This document shows positions 1 through 11,536 of a DNA stretch of 64,000 nucleotides, piece by piece. The stretch's first letter is position 1; every line of letters begins with the position of its first letter. The stretch is from Paenibacillus sp. SZ31 (GTDB taxonomy: Bacteria > Bacillota > Bacilli > Paenibacillales > Paenibacillaceae). Location of the stretch: the NCBI RefSeq assembly GCF_012912005.1, contig NZ_JABBEA010000003.1, positions 1 through 64,000 of the forward strand, given 5' to 3'. The notes under the pieces are model-generated. The model was not told where the DNA came from, ran no database searches, and saw nothing but the letters and a program-made list of their open reading frames with translations. The translations under genes and the position numbers were made by a program.

Positions 1-175
1 ATTAGCTACCGTTTCCGGTAGTTGTCCCAAACTTGAGGGCAGGTTGCCTACGTGTTACTCACCCGTCCGCCGCTAACCATCAGAGAAGCAAGCTTCTCTT
101 CAAGTCCGCTCGACTTGCATGTATTAGGCATGCCGCCAGCGTTCGTCCTGAGCCAGGATCAAACTCTCCAATAAA
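1..175 (-). rRNA. 16S ribosomal RNA, 5' end (partial)
   Basis: Read on the minus strand, this segment starts with the universal 16S 5' motif (AGAGTTTGATCCTGGCTCAG, ending near 168) and continues with the conserved sequence around the first variable region, including the GGCGGACGGGTGAGTAACACG block. The gene is cut by the left edge of the window, so only about 175 nt are present. The variable-region sequence is of Paenibacillus type. The exact mature 5' end is placed near 175 by analogy and may be off by a few bases. Confidence 0.97.
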
Positions 176-309
176 GTATTGAAAAGAGCGATATGCTCAT
201 TTTGAATCTGACGATTCATTGTGAATCAAAAGTTACTATCCATTTGTTCAGTTTTCAAGGAACTTGTATGTCCGTTTATGTTCATGTTTGTCAACCGGAC
301 AGGAATCTT

Positions 310-339
310 ATCATACCATGTTAACTAACTTACTGTCAA
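310..339 (-). promoter_or_regulatory. rrn promoter P2 (proximal)
   Basis: On the minus strand there is a consensus -35 TTGACA (334-339), an 18-nt spacer and a -10 TATGAT (310-315) preceded by TG one base upstream (extended -10). Transcription would start near 303 and read through a leader of roughly 130 nt into the 16S gene. The leader contains the AAGGAACTTG/GTTTTC stretch commonly found before 16S and 23S genes in Bacillota. Confidence 0.85.
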
Positions 340-401
340 CACTTTGTTTTCGTCACCGTTCAAATGATTTCGACAATCATTCGCTTGAGGCGACAAGAAA
401 T

Positions 402-430
402 AATATATCATGTTGTCATTTATTTAGCAA
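402..430 (-). promoter_or_regulatory. rrn promoter P1 (distal)
   Basis: A second promoter lies about 90 bp upstream of P2 on the minus strand: -35 TTGCTA (425-430), a 17-nt spacer and a -10 TATATT (402-407) with an extended-minus-10 TG. A very AT-rich stretch follows upstream and could act as an UP element. Tandem promoters are usual for rRNA operons in this phylum. Confidence 0.65.
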
Positions 431-887
431 GCATTTTTAAATTACCTTATGACTATCTTAAAATCTCCTTCAACCGCATCTTTCCTCCAGCCTGTATTCG
501 ACGCACTAACACATTGTCCGAAACAAAGATGAGATGCCCTTAAGTGCACTCCGTATCAAAGAAGAAACAGATCATTTCTATAGTACTGACTTATATAACC
601 ATAATTAATTAAGGATCTTGATGGAGTTTAGCTAGGCCTCCCGATCGGGATGCCGACCCCTGCCCTACTATTGGTTTGAAGAAAGTGATCCAAAAACTCT
701 ATAATAAGGTATATAGATATAGGGATAAGGATAAGTAGTCAAGTGTATTACTTCATAAGAAGCTTATGAACAATCGTTTCACCATCTCGCAATCCCTTTA
801 CACAGATGACGCACTCCATTCACAGCTGGCTATTACATATCAAAGTTCTGAATAAACTCATTACTAACCTATATGGGGTGATCGCAC
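431..887. other. Intergenic, no gene seen
   Basis: AT-rich spacer between the divergent rrn operon and the molybdopterin oxidoreductase gene. I see no open reading frame with a ribosome-binding site, no tRNA-like cloverleaf and no clear riboswitch. Only the last bases (GGGGTGAT, 875-882) have a recognisable role, as the ribosome-binding site of the next gene. Confidence 0.6.
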
Positions 888-2261
888 TTGAAACAATGGT
901 TGAAGAACAGGCGTAAAGGTTACGGCAAAAAGTTGGTTTCCATCCATGCCTGGAATGCCTGGATTGTTGTAATCCTTGCTATATCGGGTCTTATGCTGGT
1001 AGGTGGCTTTTGGCGAGAGATACTCGGAATCGGACGTGTGTGGTTAAAATGGCTGCATATCATCGTTGGGTTAGCTATGCTAGCACCCGTGGTATATTAC
1101 TTGATTTTGGCCGGAAAGCACTGGAAACAACTCCGTAACAGGCCATGGCAGAGGGTGAATACTATAGTCGTTCTCGCCCTGTTGGTGGGATGGCTCCTCT
1201 CAGGTATTGTATTATGGCAGTTTAAGCTAGCTGGGCCACGTTGGTCGAATGCTGCACTTTTGATCCATGACCTGCTGACTTGGGTGGGTTTACCTTATAT
1301 TATCTATCACTCCATCACTCGGACCAAATGGTTAAAGGACCCTGCACGACGTGCGGTTAAAACCACTACAACTTCAACACGAACTCAAAATACAGCTGAT
1401 CCATCTGATTCAATATTGGATGAAAAAGAAACTCCGGCTGCTATATCTTCTTCCCAGTTTCATCGCAGTTCCGAGAGAGATCCCCTCAAATCAGAGGAGC
1501 GACCACAACCTGTGTATACACGTCGAGCTTTCATCCGTTCTGCTGTAGGGGTTGGTCTCGCCGTGACTCTTGGTCCTACTTTTATATCCTGGGTAGGACG
1601 AAATCTCAAGATCGATAACAGTATTGATAGTATGCTGGAGAACGATCCTAACCGTATGGTTCCTTTGCCACAACCGCTGTCTGCCTCTTCACCACCTATG
1701 GGAGGGGGAGCTGAAGGTCATTTCCGCGTATATACAGTTACGCCTATACCGTCCTTCTCCAATGCCAACTGGTCTTTCCGAATTGACGGACTGGTTGAAC
1801 GGGCACAGGTTTGGAACTGGGAACAGTTCGTGAAGCTTGCGCGTACCGTACAGGTTAGTGATTTCCACTGTGTAACGGGCTGGTCTGTATATAAAAATAC
1901 CTGGGAAGGCATTTCTCTTGCACAGCTTTTGAAACAAGCCGGGGTCAAACCAGAAGCTCATAGTGTGAAGTTTTATTCCGGTGACGGCGTGTATACGGAT
2001 GCCATTACGATGGATCAAGCGCAAATGGAAGATATTATGGTAGCTGTCATGCATGATGGCAAACCTATCCCTGCGGATTTAGGCGGTCCAGTGCGACTCG
2101 TCATCCCTCAGATGTATGCCTATAAATCGGTAAAATGGTTGAATCGCATTGAACTCATCGACAGCGAACATATTGGTTACTGGGAAGAACGAGGATATGA
2201 TAAGGATGCCTGGCTTACAGGCGCATCTCAGCGCATCCCTAACAATATTAGTGGATCCTGA
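888..2261 (+). CDS. Membrane-anchored molybdopterin-dependent oxidoreductase (cytochrome b561-like domain fused to sulfite-oxidase-type Moco domain)
   Basis: 457 residues from a TTG start placed 5 nt after GGGGTGAT. Residues about 15-145 form four hydrophobic segments with histidines (H20, H57, H126, H140) positioned like b-haem ligands of cytochrome b561/ferric-reductase-like proteins. A polar Ser/Thr/Glu/Lys-rich linker (about 150-208) follows. Next comes a twin-arginine motif, TRRAFIR at 211-217, directly before a fifth hydrophobic segment. The C-terminal half (about 270-440) is a sulfite-oxidase/YedY-type molybdopterin-binding domain, with the expected single cysteine in FHCVTGW (C328). 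The inferred arrangement is electron exchange between the quinone/haem membrane part and an external Moco domain. The substrate is unknown. It appears monocistronic and is followed by a strong terminator. The internal Tat motif implies dual Sec/Tat insertion. Confidence 0.85.
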   Translation: MKQWLKNRRKGYGKKLVSIHAWNAWIVVILAISGLMLVGGFWREILGIGRVWLKWLHIIVGLAMLAPVVYYLILAGKHWKQLRNRPWQRVNTIVVLALLVGWLLSGIVLWQFKLAGPRWSNAALLIHDLLTWVGLPYIIYHSITRTKWLKDPARRAVKTTTTSTRTQNTADPSDSILDEKETPAAISSSQFHRSSERDPLKSEERPQPVYTRRAFIRSAVGVGLAVTLGPTFISWVGRNLKIDNSIDSMLENDPNRMVPLPQPLSASSPPMGGGAEGHFRVYTVTPIPSFSNANWSFRIDGLVERAQVWNWEQFVKLARTVQVSDFHCVTGWSVYKNTWEGISLAQLLKQAGVKPEAHSVKFYSGDGVYTDAITMDQAQMEDIMVAVMHDGKPIPADLGGPVRLVIPQMYAYKSVKWLNRIELIDSEHIGYWEERGYDKDAWLTGASQRIPNNISGS

Positions 2262-2316
2262 TCGGTTAAGACTAGTGAGTGATCATTCGTTGTAGAACGT
2301 AAATCAATAAACAACA

Positions 2317-2358
2317 AAAGCCCCCGATCACGTATTCGTGTCTTCGGGGGCCTTTTTC
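2317..2358. terminator. Bidirectional rho-independent terminator
   Basis: Hairpin with GCCCCCGA / TCGGGGGC-type arms around a short loop, followed by CTTTTTCTTTTT on the plus strand and CTTTTGTTGTTT on the minus strand. It lies between the convergent oxidoreductase gene and ligA and can serve both. Confidence 0.85.
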
Positions 2359-2390
2359 TTTTTCCTCATATGAACTCTCTAATTAAATCG

Positions 2391-4442
<2,052 letters not shown>

Positions 4443-4510
4443 CTATGTAGAACGAACACTCCTATTGCACGTGAACTGCGATAACATGCAAAAGGAGGTT
4501 TCGTCCAAAA

Positions 4511-6865
4511 TTATTCTACTTTCGTAATAGGGGCAAAGCCGGCAAGCAGACGTTTCACACCAACCGGAGCCGGGAAGGCAATCTGCAGTTCGGTATCATT
4601 ACCTGTCCCTTTGACCGCAACAATCGTGCCTGTCCCCCATTTGCCATGCTGCACTTTGTCTCCTGCCTTGAACCCTGCTTCACCACTAGAAGCTGCCGGC
4701 TTGGAAGCAGATGATGGCGTAGAATATGTTGGGCGGGTGACACTTGTGGTCACACGCGAAGTTGGCGTGGATGAGGTAGCGGATGAACCGCTCTTGCTTT
4801 GGTGATCGAATAGCTTGGTGCCACCACCGAAGTTACTTCCTCCACTAGAACCTAGTCCACGTCCACCATATGAGCCGCCTCCGCTACTGCCACGTCGGTA
4901 ACGATCACGAGCCATCGAGGTGTCTTCCTTGAGCTCATCCGGAATTTCATCCAGGAAGCGGGAAGGCGGGTTCGCTGTTGTACGTCCAAACAAGGTACGC
5001 ATCTGCGCACAGGACAGGAAGAGTTGCTCTTCTGCACGAGTAATACCTACATAAGCAAGTCGGCGTTCTTCCTCCAACTCTTCATTGTCCATAAAGGCAC
5101 GGCTATGCGGGAAGACCCCTTCCTCCATACCCACGATAAAGACAACTGGGAACTCCAAACCTTTGGCGCTGTGCATGGTCATCAGGGTAACAGCATCGCT
5201 CTGATCCTCTTCATCATCGTTCATGCTGTCGATGTCAGCAATCAATGCAAGATCGGTGAGGAACGAAACGAGCGTTTTGTCTTCATTATTTTTCTCGAAT
5301 TCCATCGTTACCGACAGGAACTCTTCAATGTTCTCCAGCCGTGCTCGGGATTCGAGTGTATTTTCATTTTGCATCTCAAGACGATATTGGCTCATCTCAA
5401 GAATCTTCTCGGTCAGCTCAGTTACAGACAGGTATTCTACCATCTGATGCAACGCAGCGATCATGTCATAGAACTCCACCAGCGCATTACGCGTACGGCC
5501 AGCAAAACCAAGATCGTCCACGACCTGTAGCACACGGAAAATAGAAATTCCACGCTCTCCTGCTGCAGCCGCGAGCTTCGCTACTGTTGTATCCCCGATG
5601 CTACGCTTAGGTACATTAATGATCCGGGTAAGACTGATATCATCGTCCGGGTTGGATAACAGTCGAAGGTACGCCAAAATGTCTTTGATCTCTTTACGAT
5701 CATAGAACTTGATGCCGCCGACAATCTGATACGGAATATCAGACTTGATCAGAATTTCCTCTATAACCCGGGACTGGGCGTTGGTACGGTACAAAATAGC
5801 ATGGTTCTGATAGGATTTGCCGTTCTTCACATTTTTACTAATCTCGGAGGTTACAAAATACCCCTCATCATGTTCGGAATCCGCACGGTACACCTTGATC
5901 TTCGAACCGCCCTCTTTATCCGTCCACAGTTTCTTCGGTTTACGCCCTGTATTCAGGCCGATTACTTCGTTCGCTGCATTCAGGATATTGGAAGTAGAAC
6001 GATAGTTCTGCTCCAGCATAATCGTATTTGCTTCAGGGTAATCTTTCTCAAAGTTCAGGATATTGCTGATATCCGCCCCACGCCAGCGATAAATCGACTG
6101 GTCACTATCCCCTACAACGCAGATGTGGTGGTGACTGTCAGCGAGCATACGGCACAGCATGTACTGTGCACGGTTCGTATCTTGATACTCGTCCACGTGA
6201 ATGTACTGGAATTTCTTTTGGTAAAAGTCGAGGACTTCCGGCACTTCCTTGAACAGTTGAATGGTCTGCATAATGAGATCGTCGAAATCGAGCGAGTTGT
6301 TTGCTCTTAACCGTTTCTGGTACATCTTATATACCTTAGCCACAATACCTTCGAAATAGTCTCCCGACTGCTTCTCATATTGCTCCGGACTAATCAATTC
6401 ATTCTTGGCCGTGCTCATCATCGATTGAACTGCTTTGGGTTCGAATTTCTTGGTATCGATATTCTGGTCTTTCATACAGCTGCGAATAACAGATAGTTGG
6501 TCTGATGAGTCCAAAATACTGAAGTTGGAGGTAAAGCCAATACGTTCAATATCACGGCGCAGAATACGCACGCACATGGAGTGGAAGGTGGATACCCAAA
6601 TGTCGCGGCCTTGTGAGCCACCTACGAGTTGGGATACCCGGTCTTGCATCTCACGAGCGGCTTTGTTCGTAAATGTAATCGCTAAAATGCCCCACGGGGG
6701 TGCTTTCCGTGTTGCAATGAGGTAGGCAATCCGGTGTGTTAGCACCCGGGTCTTGCCGGAGCCCGCTCCGGCCATAATCAGCAGCGGGCCATCCGTCGCC
6801 TCGACGGCTTGCCGTTGAGGGGTGTTAAGTCGTGCAACGGCATCATGTATATTTACAGGTTGCAT
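4511..6865 (-). CDS. pcrA: ATP-dependent DNA helicase PcrA (UvrD family)
   Basis: 784 residues of a superfamily 1 3'-5' helicase acting in repair, replication restart and rolling-circle replication. Visible motifs are Walker A GAGSGKT (33-39), motif II DEYQDTN near 225, and the [13 protein letters not shown] and [14 protein letters not shown] blocks. A glycine/serine-rich linker leads to a C-terminal Tudor-like domain ([13 protein letters not shown]) that binds RNA polymerase in PcrA/UvrD proteins. I chose the ATG at 6865 because AAGGAG lies 9 nt upstream. An in-frame ATG 48 nt earlier (6913) lacks such a site and would add residues that do not belong to the family. A run of TGCATGCATG spans the start. 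Confidence 0.96.
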   Translation of the reverse strand: MQPVNIHDAVARLNTPQRQAVEATDGPLLIMAGAGSGKTRVLTHRIAYLIATRKAPPWGILAITFTNKAAREMQDRVSQLVGGSQGRDIWVSTFHSMCVRILRRDIERIGFTSNFSILDSSDQLSVIRSCMKDQNIDTKKFEPKAVQSMMSTAKNELISPEQYEKQSGDYFEGIVAKVYKMYQKRLRANNSLDFDDLIMQTIQLFKEVPEVLDFYQKKFQYIHVDEYQDTNRAQYMLCRMLADSHHHICVVGDSDQSIYRWRGADISNILNFEKDYPEANTIMLEQNYRSTSNILNAANEVIGLNTGRKPKKLWTDKEGGSKIKVYRADSEHDEGYFVTSEISKNVKNGKSYQNHAILYRTNAQSRVIEEILIKSDIPYQIVGGIKFYDRKEIKDILAYLRLLSNPDDDISLTRIINVPKRSIGDTTVAKLAAAAGERGISIFRVLQVVDDLGFAGRTRNALVEFYDMIAALHQMVEYLSVTELTEKILEMSQYRLEMQNENTLESRARLENIEEFLSVTMEFEKNNEDKTLVSFLTDLALIADIDSMNDDEEDQSDAVTLMTMHSAKGLEFPVVFIVGMEEGVFPHSRAFMDNEELEEERRLAYVGITRAEEQLFLSCAQMRTLFGRTTANPPSRFLDEIPDELKEDTSMARDRYRRGSSGGGSYGGRGLGSSGGSNFGGGTKLFDHQSKSGSSATSSTPTSRVTTSVTRPTYSTPSSASKPAASSGEAGFKAGDKVQHGKWGTGTIVAVKGTGNDTELQIAFPAPVGVKRLLAGFAPITKVE

Positions 6866-7246
6866 GCATGCATGCTCCTTTCGTTGGTTGGTCAGTATAA
6901 GTGATCTATCCATTACACTTGGACTTCGATTGCAGCAGCATCTTCCGATCGTCGTTATCCCCAGATTTTTTGATTCCCTTTATCAAAGGGAAAATCCGGT
7001 GATAAATACGAACACTTCGTTTCTTCAGATTGCTTCTGCACTCTCCGTTTCCGTGTAAACATAGTCCCTGTATACGAATTTCTTAGTAAAAAAAGAACAA
7101 AATCAGGTAATAGAAATATGCTACTTCTCTCCTCTTCGTTCTCGTGTAAATGACATTACGCTCATATAACTTCTTTAATTAGTAAGGGCAAAGTTCTATT
7201 TTAACAGATCATCAGGGGAAAATGGGGGATTGGTAAACTAAACCGA
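6866..7246. other. pcrB-pcrA intergenic region
   Basis: About 380 bp without a gene. It holds the pcrA ribosome-binding site (6875-6880), a small perfect hairpin TTCCCTTT-ATC-AAAGGGAA (6973-6991) without a following T-run, and a candidate minus-strand promoter near 7198. The length suggests that pcrA is not simply co-translated with pcrB. Confidence 0.5.
7198..7206 (-). promoter_or_regulatory. Candidate extended -10 promoter for pcrA-ligA
   Basis: The minus strand carries TGTTAAAAT, an extended -10 element, about 40 bp after the pcrB stop codon. There is no good -35 match, so the call rests on the extended -10 and on the position in a long gap. Confidence 0.35.
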
Positions 7247-7942
7247 TTAAATGGTTCCTTTCACGGCCAACACCGTCTCAAGTGCCTTATGCAAATCGCT
7301 GTACACAATGTTACCTACCACGACAGTATCTGCCACCTGGGCAGCTTGCGTGGCTTTCTCCGGATCATCAATTCCGCCGCCGTAGATGAGGTGTGCCCGA
7401 TCCAGTTGTCTGTGTGTCTCCCCAACAAGCTCCATATCTCCGAACGTTCCGCTGTACTCCATGTACACGATTGGCAGATTGAGTAGACGCTCCGCAGCCT
7501 GGGCGTATGCCACCGCAGCTCCTGTTGTCAGTTCCGTATCTGCACCAGTCAACCGCGCTACCGTGGAGTTCGCATTCAGGACGATATAACCCTCGGCAAT
7601 AAGCAGATCCCAAGGAATAAGATAACCATAACGCTCTATGGCTTGCTGGTGGTGCCCAATCATCCATTTGCTGTCCGTTGCATTCAGGACCATCGGGATC
7701 AAATATCCGTCAAACCCGGGAACAACAGCCTCCAGATCGGATACTTCAAGCACACATGGCAATTCATAACGACGCACTCGGGACATCAGGTCTACCGTGT
7801 TATCATAAGTAATTCCCGAAGATCCGCCGACGATAATCCCATCGGTCCCCGACATGCAGACCAGATCGAGTTCTTCGTCCGTAATTTCCCGGTCCGGGTC
7901 AAGTTTAAATACATGTCTCCACTGCCTAATCATGTCTATCAA
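7247..7942 (-). CDS. pcrB: Heptaprenylglyceryl phosphate synthase PcrB
   Basis: 231 residues of a TIM-barrel prenyltransferase of the GGGP synthase/PcrB family. In Bacillota it transfers a heptaprenyl chain to sn-glycerol-1-phosphate, giving an archaeal-type ether lipid precursor. Visible family features are the N-terminal FKLDPDR motif, GTDGIIVGGSSG near residue 33, the IPMVLNA strand, the YMEYSGTFG segment and the phosphate-binding YGGGIDD near the C-terminus. The start is TTG at 7942 with GGAGG 8 nt upstream. It is upstream of pcrA in the same orientation, the arrangement that gave the gene its name. Confidence 0.93.
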   Translation of the reverse strand: MIDMIRQWRHVFKLDPDREITDEELDLVCMSGTDGIIVGGSSGITYDNTVDLMSRVRRYELPCVLEVSDLEAVVPGFDGYLIPMVLNATDSKWMIGHHQQAIERYGYLIPWDLLIAEGYIVLNANSTVARLTGADTELTTGAAVAYAQAAERLLNLPIVYMEYSGTFGDMELVGETHRQLDRAHLIYGGGIDDPEKATQAAQVADTVVVGNIVYSDLHKALETVLAVKGTI

Positions 7943-8057
7943 CGAACATTCCTCCAGAGGTTCTTCTGCATCCTAGAAAGCTTGTAAACTAAGTCTAAGT
8001 CAGCAGGCAGTGAGTGTCAATGTTCGTATAAAAAGGGGAACAGAAAAACATGGGTTT

Positions 8058-8933
8058 TTACGGCTTCCAGGCAAAACGTGTATTCATCTCATCCAGTTCC
8101 TGCTCCGTCAGCACGTCTGAGTATACCCCGTACACGCCCCACTTCTCATAGTTAGCCACCTGTTCAGTGTCATTGATGGTATGCACGTAGGTGACTGAAC
8201 CTGCACTATTCAGCTTGGCGACGAAATTCTGGTTTACTTTATATTCCGGCATGGTAACCGCATCAATATCATTCTTTTGTACAAAATCAACAACCTGAGC
8301 TTCTGTATCCTGTGTGGCATATAACGTATATATGATAGAAGGGAACGCATAGACTTCTTTCACCGTTTCAAGCATCGGTTCATTATAGATCTGTACCACC
8401 ACCCGATTCAGCACGGAGGGATCATGTTCTTTGGCTGCATCCACCAGGGACTGTAGCACCTGCTGAATGTCCTCGTCCTTCTGTTCCTTGGTGTCGGTTA
8501 CGATATACATATCCGGATACTCGGCCAGTACATCTATAATGCCATCGGCATCCATGGGTTGATACATACCTAAAATAGGCGTATCCATGAACTCATCATG
8601 TGTCAGCGCCCCGGCTTGTTTATCCTCCGGAAGCTCTTCGTCTTGTCCTAGCATTTTGCTCATATTAGCAGTCCACTCATGTCTGGCCACAGCTTTACGA
8701 TCCGATGTCAGCATAAAGTCGATCTCAAATACACGTGTGCCTTTCTCGTAATTGGCAATCATCGCTTCATAGGCGTTGGTGTATGGTTGATCACGAATGC
8801 TACCCATGGCATGGGCGATTAATCTATAAGCAGTAAATCCGTCCCGTTGTTCTTCACTCTGGCTTTCATATGCGAAAAAAAGTGTACCCACGGTAACGAT
8901 TAGTAATGTTAAAACGGCGGCAATGCGTTTCAT
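8058..8933 (-). CDS. Exported GDPD-like phosphodiesterase
   Basis: 291 residues. Residues 1-24 are a signal peptide or N-terminal anchor (KRIAAVLTLLIVTVGTLFF). The remainder resembles the glycerophosphodiester phosphodiesterase/PI-PLC-like TIM barrel: a first histidine in IAHAMG, then EIDF (metal-binding Glu and Asp) and a second histidine in ARHEW. The canonical HRG is replaced by HAMG, so it belongs to a divergent branch and may not hydrolyse ordinary glycerophosphodiesters. An extracytoplasmic role on phospholipid or teichoic-acid-type phosphodiesters is plausible but unproven. GAGG lies upstream of the ATG. It stands between pcrB and the glycan locus with no shared terminator visible. Confidence 0.75.
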   Translation of the reverse strand: MKRIAAVLTLLIVTVGTLFFAYESQSEEQRDGFTAYRLIAHAMGSIRDQPYTNAYEAMIANYEKGTRVFEIDFMLTSDRKAVARHEWTANMSKMLGQDEELPEDKQAGALTHDEFMDTPILGMYQPMDADGIIDVLAEYPDMYIVTDTKEQKDEDIQQVLQSLVDAAKEHDPSVLNRVVVQIYNEPMLETVKEVYAFPSIIYTLYATQDTEAQVVDFVQKNDIDAVTMPEYKVNQNFVAKLNSAGSVTYVHTINDTEQVANYEKWGVYGVYSDVLTEQELDEMNTRFAWKP

Positions 8934-8991
8934 ATAGCATTCACATCCTCAGTACCTTTTTGTTAGCTAACTACCCGAATTGAGGAGGTGC

Positions 8992-9022
8992 AAAACAAAA
9001 CAGCCACCCGGAGGCGGCTGTT
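8992..9022 (-). terminator. Terminator at the end of the glycan locus
   Basis: On the minus strand AACAGCC and GGCTGTT arms flank a short GC-rich loop and are followed by TTGTTTTGC. It sits 36 bp after the stop codon of the priming glycosyltransferase, the last gene of the leftward-reading set. Confidence 0.75.
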
Positions 9023-9058
9023 AAATGGTGGTATGCAAGATTAAATGAATTGTGAATC

Positions 9059-10459
9059 TCAGTAAGCATTCTTAAGGCCTTTGCGAATAGTCTCCCATAT
9101 GATTTTGATATCAAATAATAAAGACCAATTTTCAATGTAAAAGATATCTTGTTCAATTCGATCCTCAATTGAGGTATCTCCTCGTAATCCCTTGCTCTGT
9201 GCCAGCCCCGTGATTCCTGGGCGGACATGGTGTTTGATCATATATTTCGGTATTTCGTCTCGGAATTGATTCACATAGTAAGGACGTTCTGGCCTAGGGC
9301 CAACTACACTCATATGACCAAGCAAAACGTTAAAAAATTGAGGTAACTCATCTAGACTTGTGCGTCTTATAAAAGTGCCAAAAGCCGTTCGTCGCGGATC
9401 ATTCTTGGTGGACCACCCTGTGTCCATTGTGCCCTCAGGAATGACTTTCATCGAGCGGAATTTGAACATCATGAAGTTGCGTCGGTTAAGTCCTACTCGC
9501 TCTTGTTTGAAGATGACGGGCCCAGAAGAAGTAAGTCGTACTCCTACCGCGACAACGAGCATTACCGGAGAAGTTAAGATGATCGCAGTAAGAGAGAAAA
9601 GAATATCGAAAGTTCTCTTCATCAATCGGTTCACCGCAATATCCAGTGGAATGTCGCGAACGTTAATCATGGGCATACCTGCAAAGTTATCAAAGTGAGG
9701 TCTTGCTGGCAAGTAATCGAAGAAATCCGGAATAATCAGTGTACGCACTCCCGCCTTCTCACACACATTGATAATATGTGAATACTTATCGTGAGCATCC
9801 AGAGGTAATGCCAGAATGACTTCATCAACAAGATGCGTAGACAAGAACTCTTCCAGTTCGTCTATTCGGCCGAGAATAGGTTTGTATCTTTTCTGTTCAC
9901 TCTCATCCCAGTGACGATAATCATCCATAAACCCAGTTACTTCGTATCCAAGTTCGGGATAATTTCTAAGGTTATCATAGAAACGTTTACCTAGTGATCC
10001 AGCACCAAGGATGAGCACAAACTGACGGTTAAATCCTTTTTTACGCAAGCGTTTCAGTTGTACTTTCACTATATAACGATAGAACAGTGTGAATGATACA
10101 TTGCCAATCATATACATGGCGAGATATGCACGAGAGATGTTTACTTCCTTGAAAAAGAACATCAGGCTCAGCAACATGAAGAAGGCTATACCATGAGATT
10201 GGAGAATTTTCCAAAGTTCGTCTACAAATCGTTTTTTCCGCTTGGCTATATAAAGAGAGGACATCAGTCCTGTGATGATGGCAAGAACTGCGTAAACCAA
10301 GCTCCACATCATATATTTCTCTATAGGTAGTGGATTTTGGTTCGTTAACAGGTCACTCTCAAATTTCAGCCACCAAGCCAGCAAGAATGAAAGCTGAATC
10401 ACGCCAAAATCAGCCGCAATATACAATTGGGTTAGAAATCGTTGATTACGCCGAATCAT
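9059..10459 (-). CDS. Priming polyprenyl-phosphate sugar-1-phosphate transferase (WcaJ/WsfP/EpsE-type)
   Basis: 466 residues. The N-terminal half has four membrane segments and a CoA-binding/Rossmann-like part (VLILGAGSLGKRFYDNL). A fifth hydrophobic segment (about 278-300) precedes the C-terminal bacterial sugar transferase domain, with the hallmark FKQERVG, RTSLDELPQF and VVGPRP motifs and the PGITGLAQ block. The family loads the first sugar phosphate (Glc or Gal) on undecaprenyl phosphate at the inner membrane. Length and architecture fit WcaJ-type enzymes, and WsfP of Paenibacillus S-layer glycosylation is of this kind. It overlaps the upstream glycosyltransferase by 4 bp (ATGA), so the two are co-translated. 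The sugar cannot be told from sequence. Confidence 0.9.
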   Translation of the reverse strand: MIRRNQRFLTQLYIAADFGVIQLSFLLAWWLKFESDLLTNQNPLPIEKYMMWSLVYAVLAIITGLMSSLYIAKRKKRFVDELWKILQSHGIAFFMLLSLMFFFKEVNISRAYLAMYMIGNVSFTLFYRYIVKVQLKRLRKKGFNRQFVLILGAGSLGKRFYDNLRNYPELGYEVTGFMDDYRHWDESEQKRYKPILGRIDELEEFLSTHLVDEVILALPLDAHDKYSHIINVCEKAGVRTLIIPDFFDYLPARPHFDNFAGMPMINVRDIPLDIAVNRLMKRTFDILFSLTAIILTSPVMLVVAVGVRLTSSGPVIFKQERVGLNRRNFMMFKFRSMKVIPEGTMDTGWSTKNDPRRTAFGTFIRRTSLDELPQFFNVLLGHMSVVGPRPERPYYVNQFRDEIPKYMIKHHVRPGITGLAQSKGLRGDTSIEDRIEQDIFYIENWSLLFDIKIIWETIRKGLKNAY

Positions 10460-11403
10460 GGGTTCACCTCGGAAGATGCTTCATTCTCCGCTCTCAGGCG
10501 GGTTTCAGTCCGCACTTGACGGGAAGGAGGAGACAACTTGCTGCGTAATAAAGATAACGTAAACTTGAGTGAAATTCCCATCCACACAGCTGTATTAATG
10601 AGTAGATTGTACTTACTCGCGTAGTGTTTGCGGTGGAACACCCACATCGCTCTATGAAACTCATACGTTATTTTCAAAGGTTTACGACGAGCACTGCCGC
10701 CCTTGTAGTGCACAATATATGTACGCGGATAATAAAAAATGCCCCAGCCCGCTTCTTTGATGCGGTAACACCAATCAATATCTTCTCCATACATAAAGAA
10801 CGTCTCATCCAACCCACCCACCTGGTCAATTGTCTCTCGACGTACAAGCATGAATGCACCGACTAGACAGTCCACCGGATATTCATCATCCGGGCTCAAA
10901 TGTCCCAATTGATATTGATTAAACTTGGGCAGATCGGGGAAAAGTCGAGAAATACCGAATGCATAATAAAATGAGGCCGATGGTGTAGGAAATCCACGCT
11001 TACAAGCCTTATCCAAGGAGCCATCAGGAAGAATCACCTTACAGCCAGATGCGCCCATCTCAGGATGGCGATCCATGAAATAGATCATGGTGTGGAGTGT
11101 ATCTGGCTGGACAACCGTGTCAGAATTGAGGAGGAGGATATAGCGTCCTTTGGCTACTTCCATTCCTTGATTATTGGCTACGGCGAAACCTGTGTTGTTT
11201 TGATTAGCTACAAGTTGGACGTCCGGGTAAACCTCACGAATCGCTTCCACAGAACCATCATGAGACGCATTGTCTATGACAATAAGCTCGTATTGGTAAG
11301 AGGTTTGTGATGCATAAACCGATACCAGACAGTCCAGTGTTAGCTGGCGTGTATTATAGTTGACGATGATGATACTAGCGTCAAGTAGGTATTCATTATT
11401 CAT
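10456..11403 (-). CDS. Family 2 glycosyltransferase, probable rhamnosyltransferase
   Basis: 315 residues with a GT-A fold: SIIIVNYNTRQLTLDCL at the start, the nucleotide-binding VIDNASHDGS motif, LLNSDT (DxD-equivalent) near residue 93, and DEDW-like EDIDWCYRIKEAGW later. A hydrophobic segment near residues 275-295 may attach it to the membrane. The sequence type matches rhamnosyltransferases of the WbbL/RfbF group, which agrees with the rml genes 1-4 kb upstream. A good GGAGG site precedes the ATG. It overlaps the priming enzyme by 4 bp. Acceptor and linkage are not predictable here. Confidence 0.85.
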   Translation of the reverse strand: MNNEYLLDASIIIVNYNTRQLTLDCLVSVYASQTSYQYELIVIDNASHDGSVEAIREVYPDVQLVANQNNTGFAVANNQGMEVAKGRYILLLNSDTVVQPDTLHTMIYFMDRHPEMGASGCKVILPDGSLDKACKRGFPTPSASFYYAFGISRLFPDLPKFNQYQLGHLSPDDEYPVDCLVGAFMLVRRETIDQVGGLDETFFMYGEDIDWCYRIKEAGWGIFYYPRTYIVHYKGGSARRKPLKITYEFHRAMWVFHRKHYASKYNLLINTAVWMGISLKFTLSLLRSKLSPPSRQVRTETRLRAENEASSEVNP

Positions 11404-11485
11404 TTTCGATGCCTCCGCAAAGGAGTATCTGTTATTTGAAGCATTTTAAAAACTCCTGACTTTATCTCTATGTTTAACTATTGAA

Positions 11486-11494
11486 AGTATAGCA
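11486..11494 (-). promoter_or_regulatory. Candidate extended -10 promoter inside the glycan locus
   Basis: The minus strand reads TGCTATACT, an extended -10 element, about 85 bp upstream of the GT2/priming-enzyme pair in a 133-bp gap. No convincing -35 is seen. It could let the last two genes be expressed independently. Confidence 0.4.
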
Positions 11495-11536
11495 TATTAT
11501 GGGCGAATAAGTGGAATCAGGAGCAATATCTAGAGT

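Noticed and set aside
340..887. tRNA genes or a riboswitch in the spacer after the rrn promoters
   Set aside because: No cloverleaf, T-box or known aptamer core could be traced by eye.
6866..6913. Earlier ATG start for pcrA adding 16 residues
   Set aside because: The AAGGAG site lies downstream of that ATG and the extra residues are not part of the family.
7008..7021. LexA box upstream of pcrA (CGAACACTTCGTTTC)
   Set aside because: Half-sites are separated by five bases instead of four, so it does not fit the dyad.
8030..8057. Terminator after the GDPD-like gene
   Set aside because: Only a weak A/T-rich AAAAAC/GTTTTT pairing is present; stem too unstable to call.
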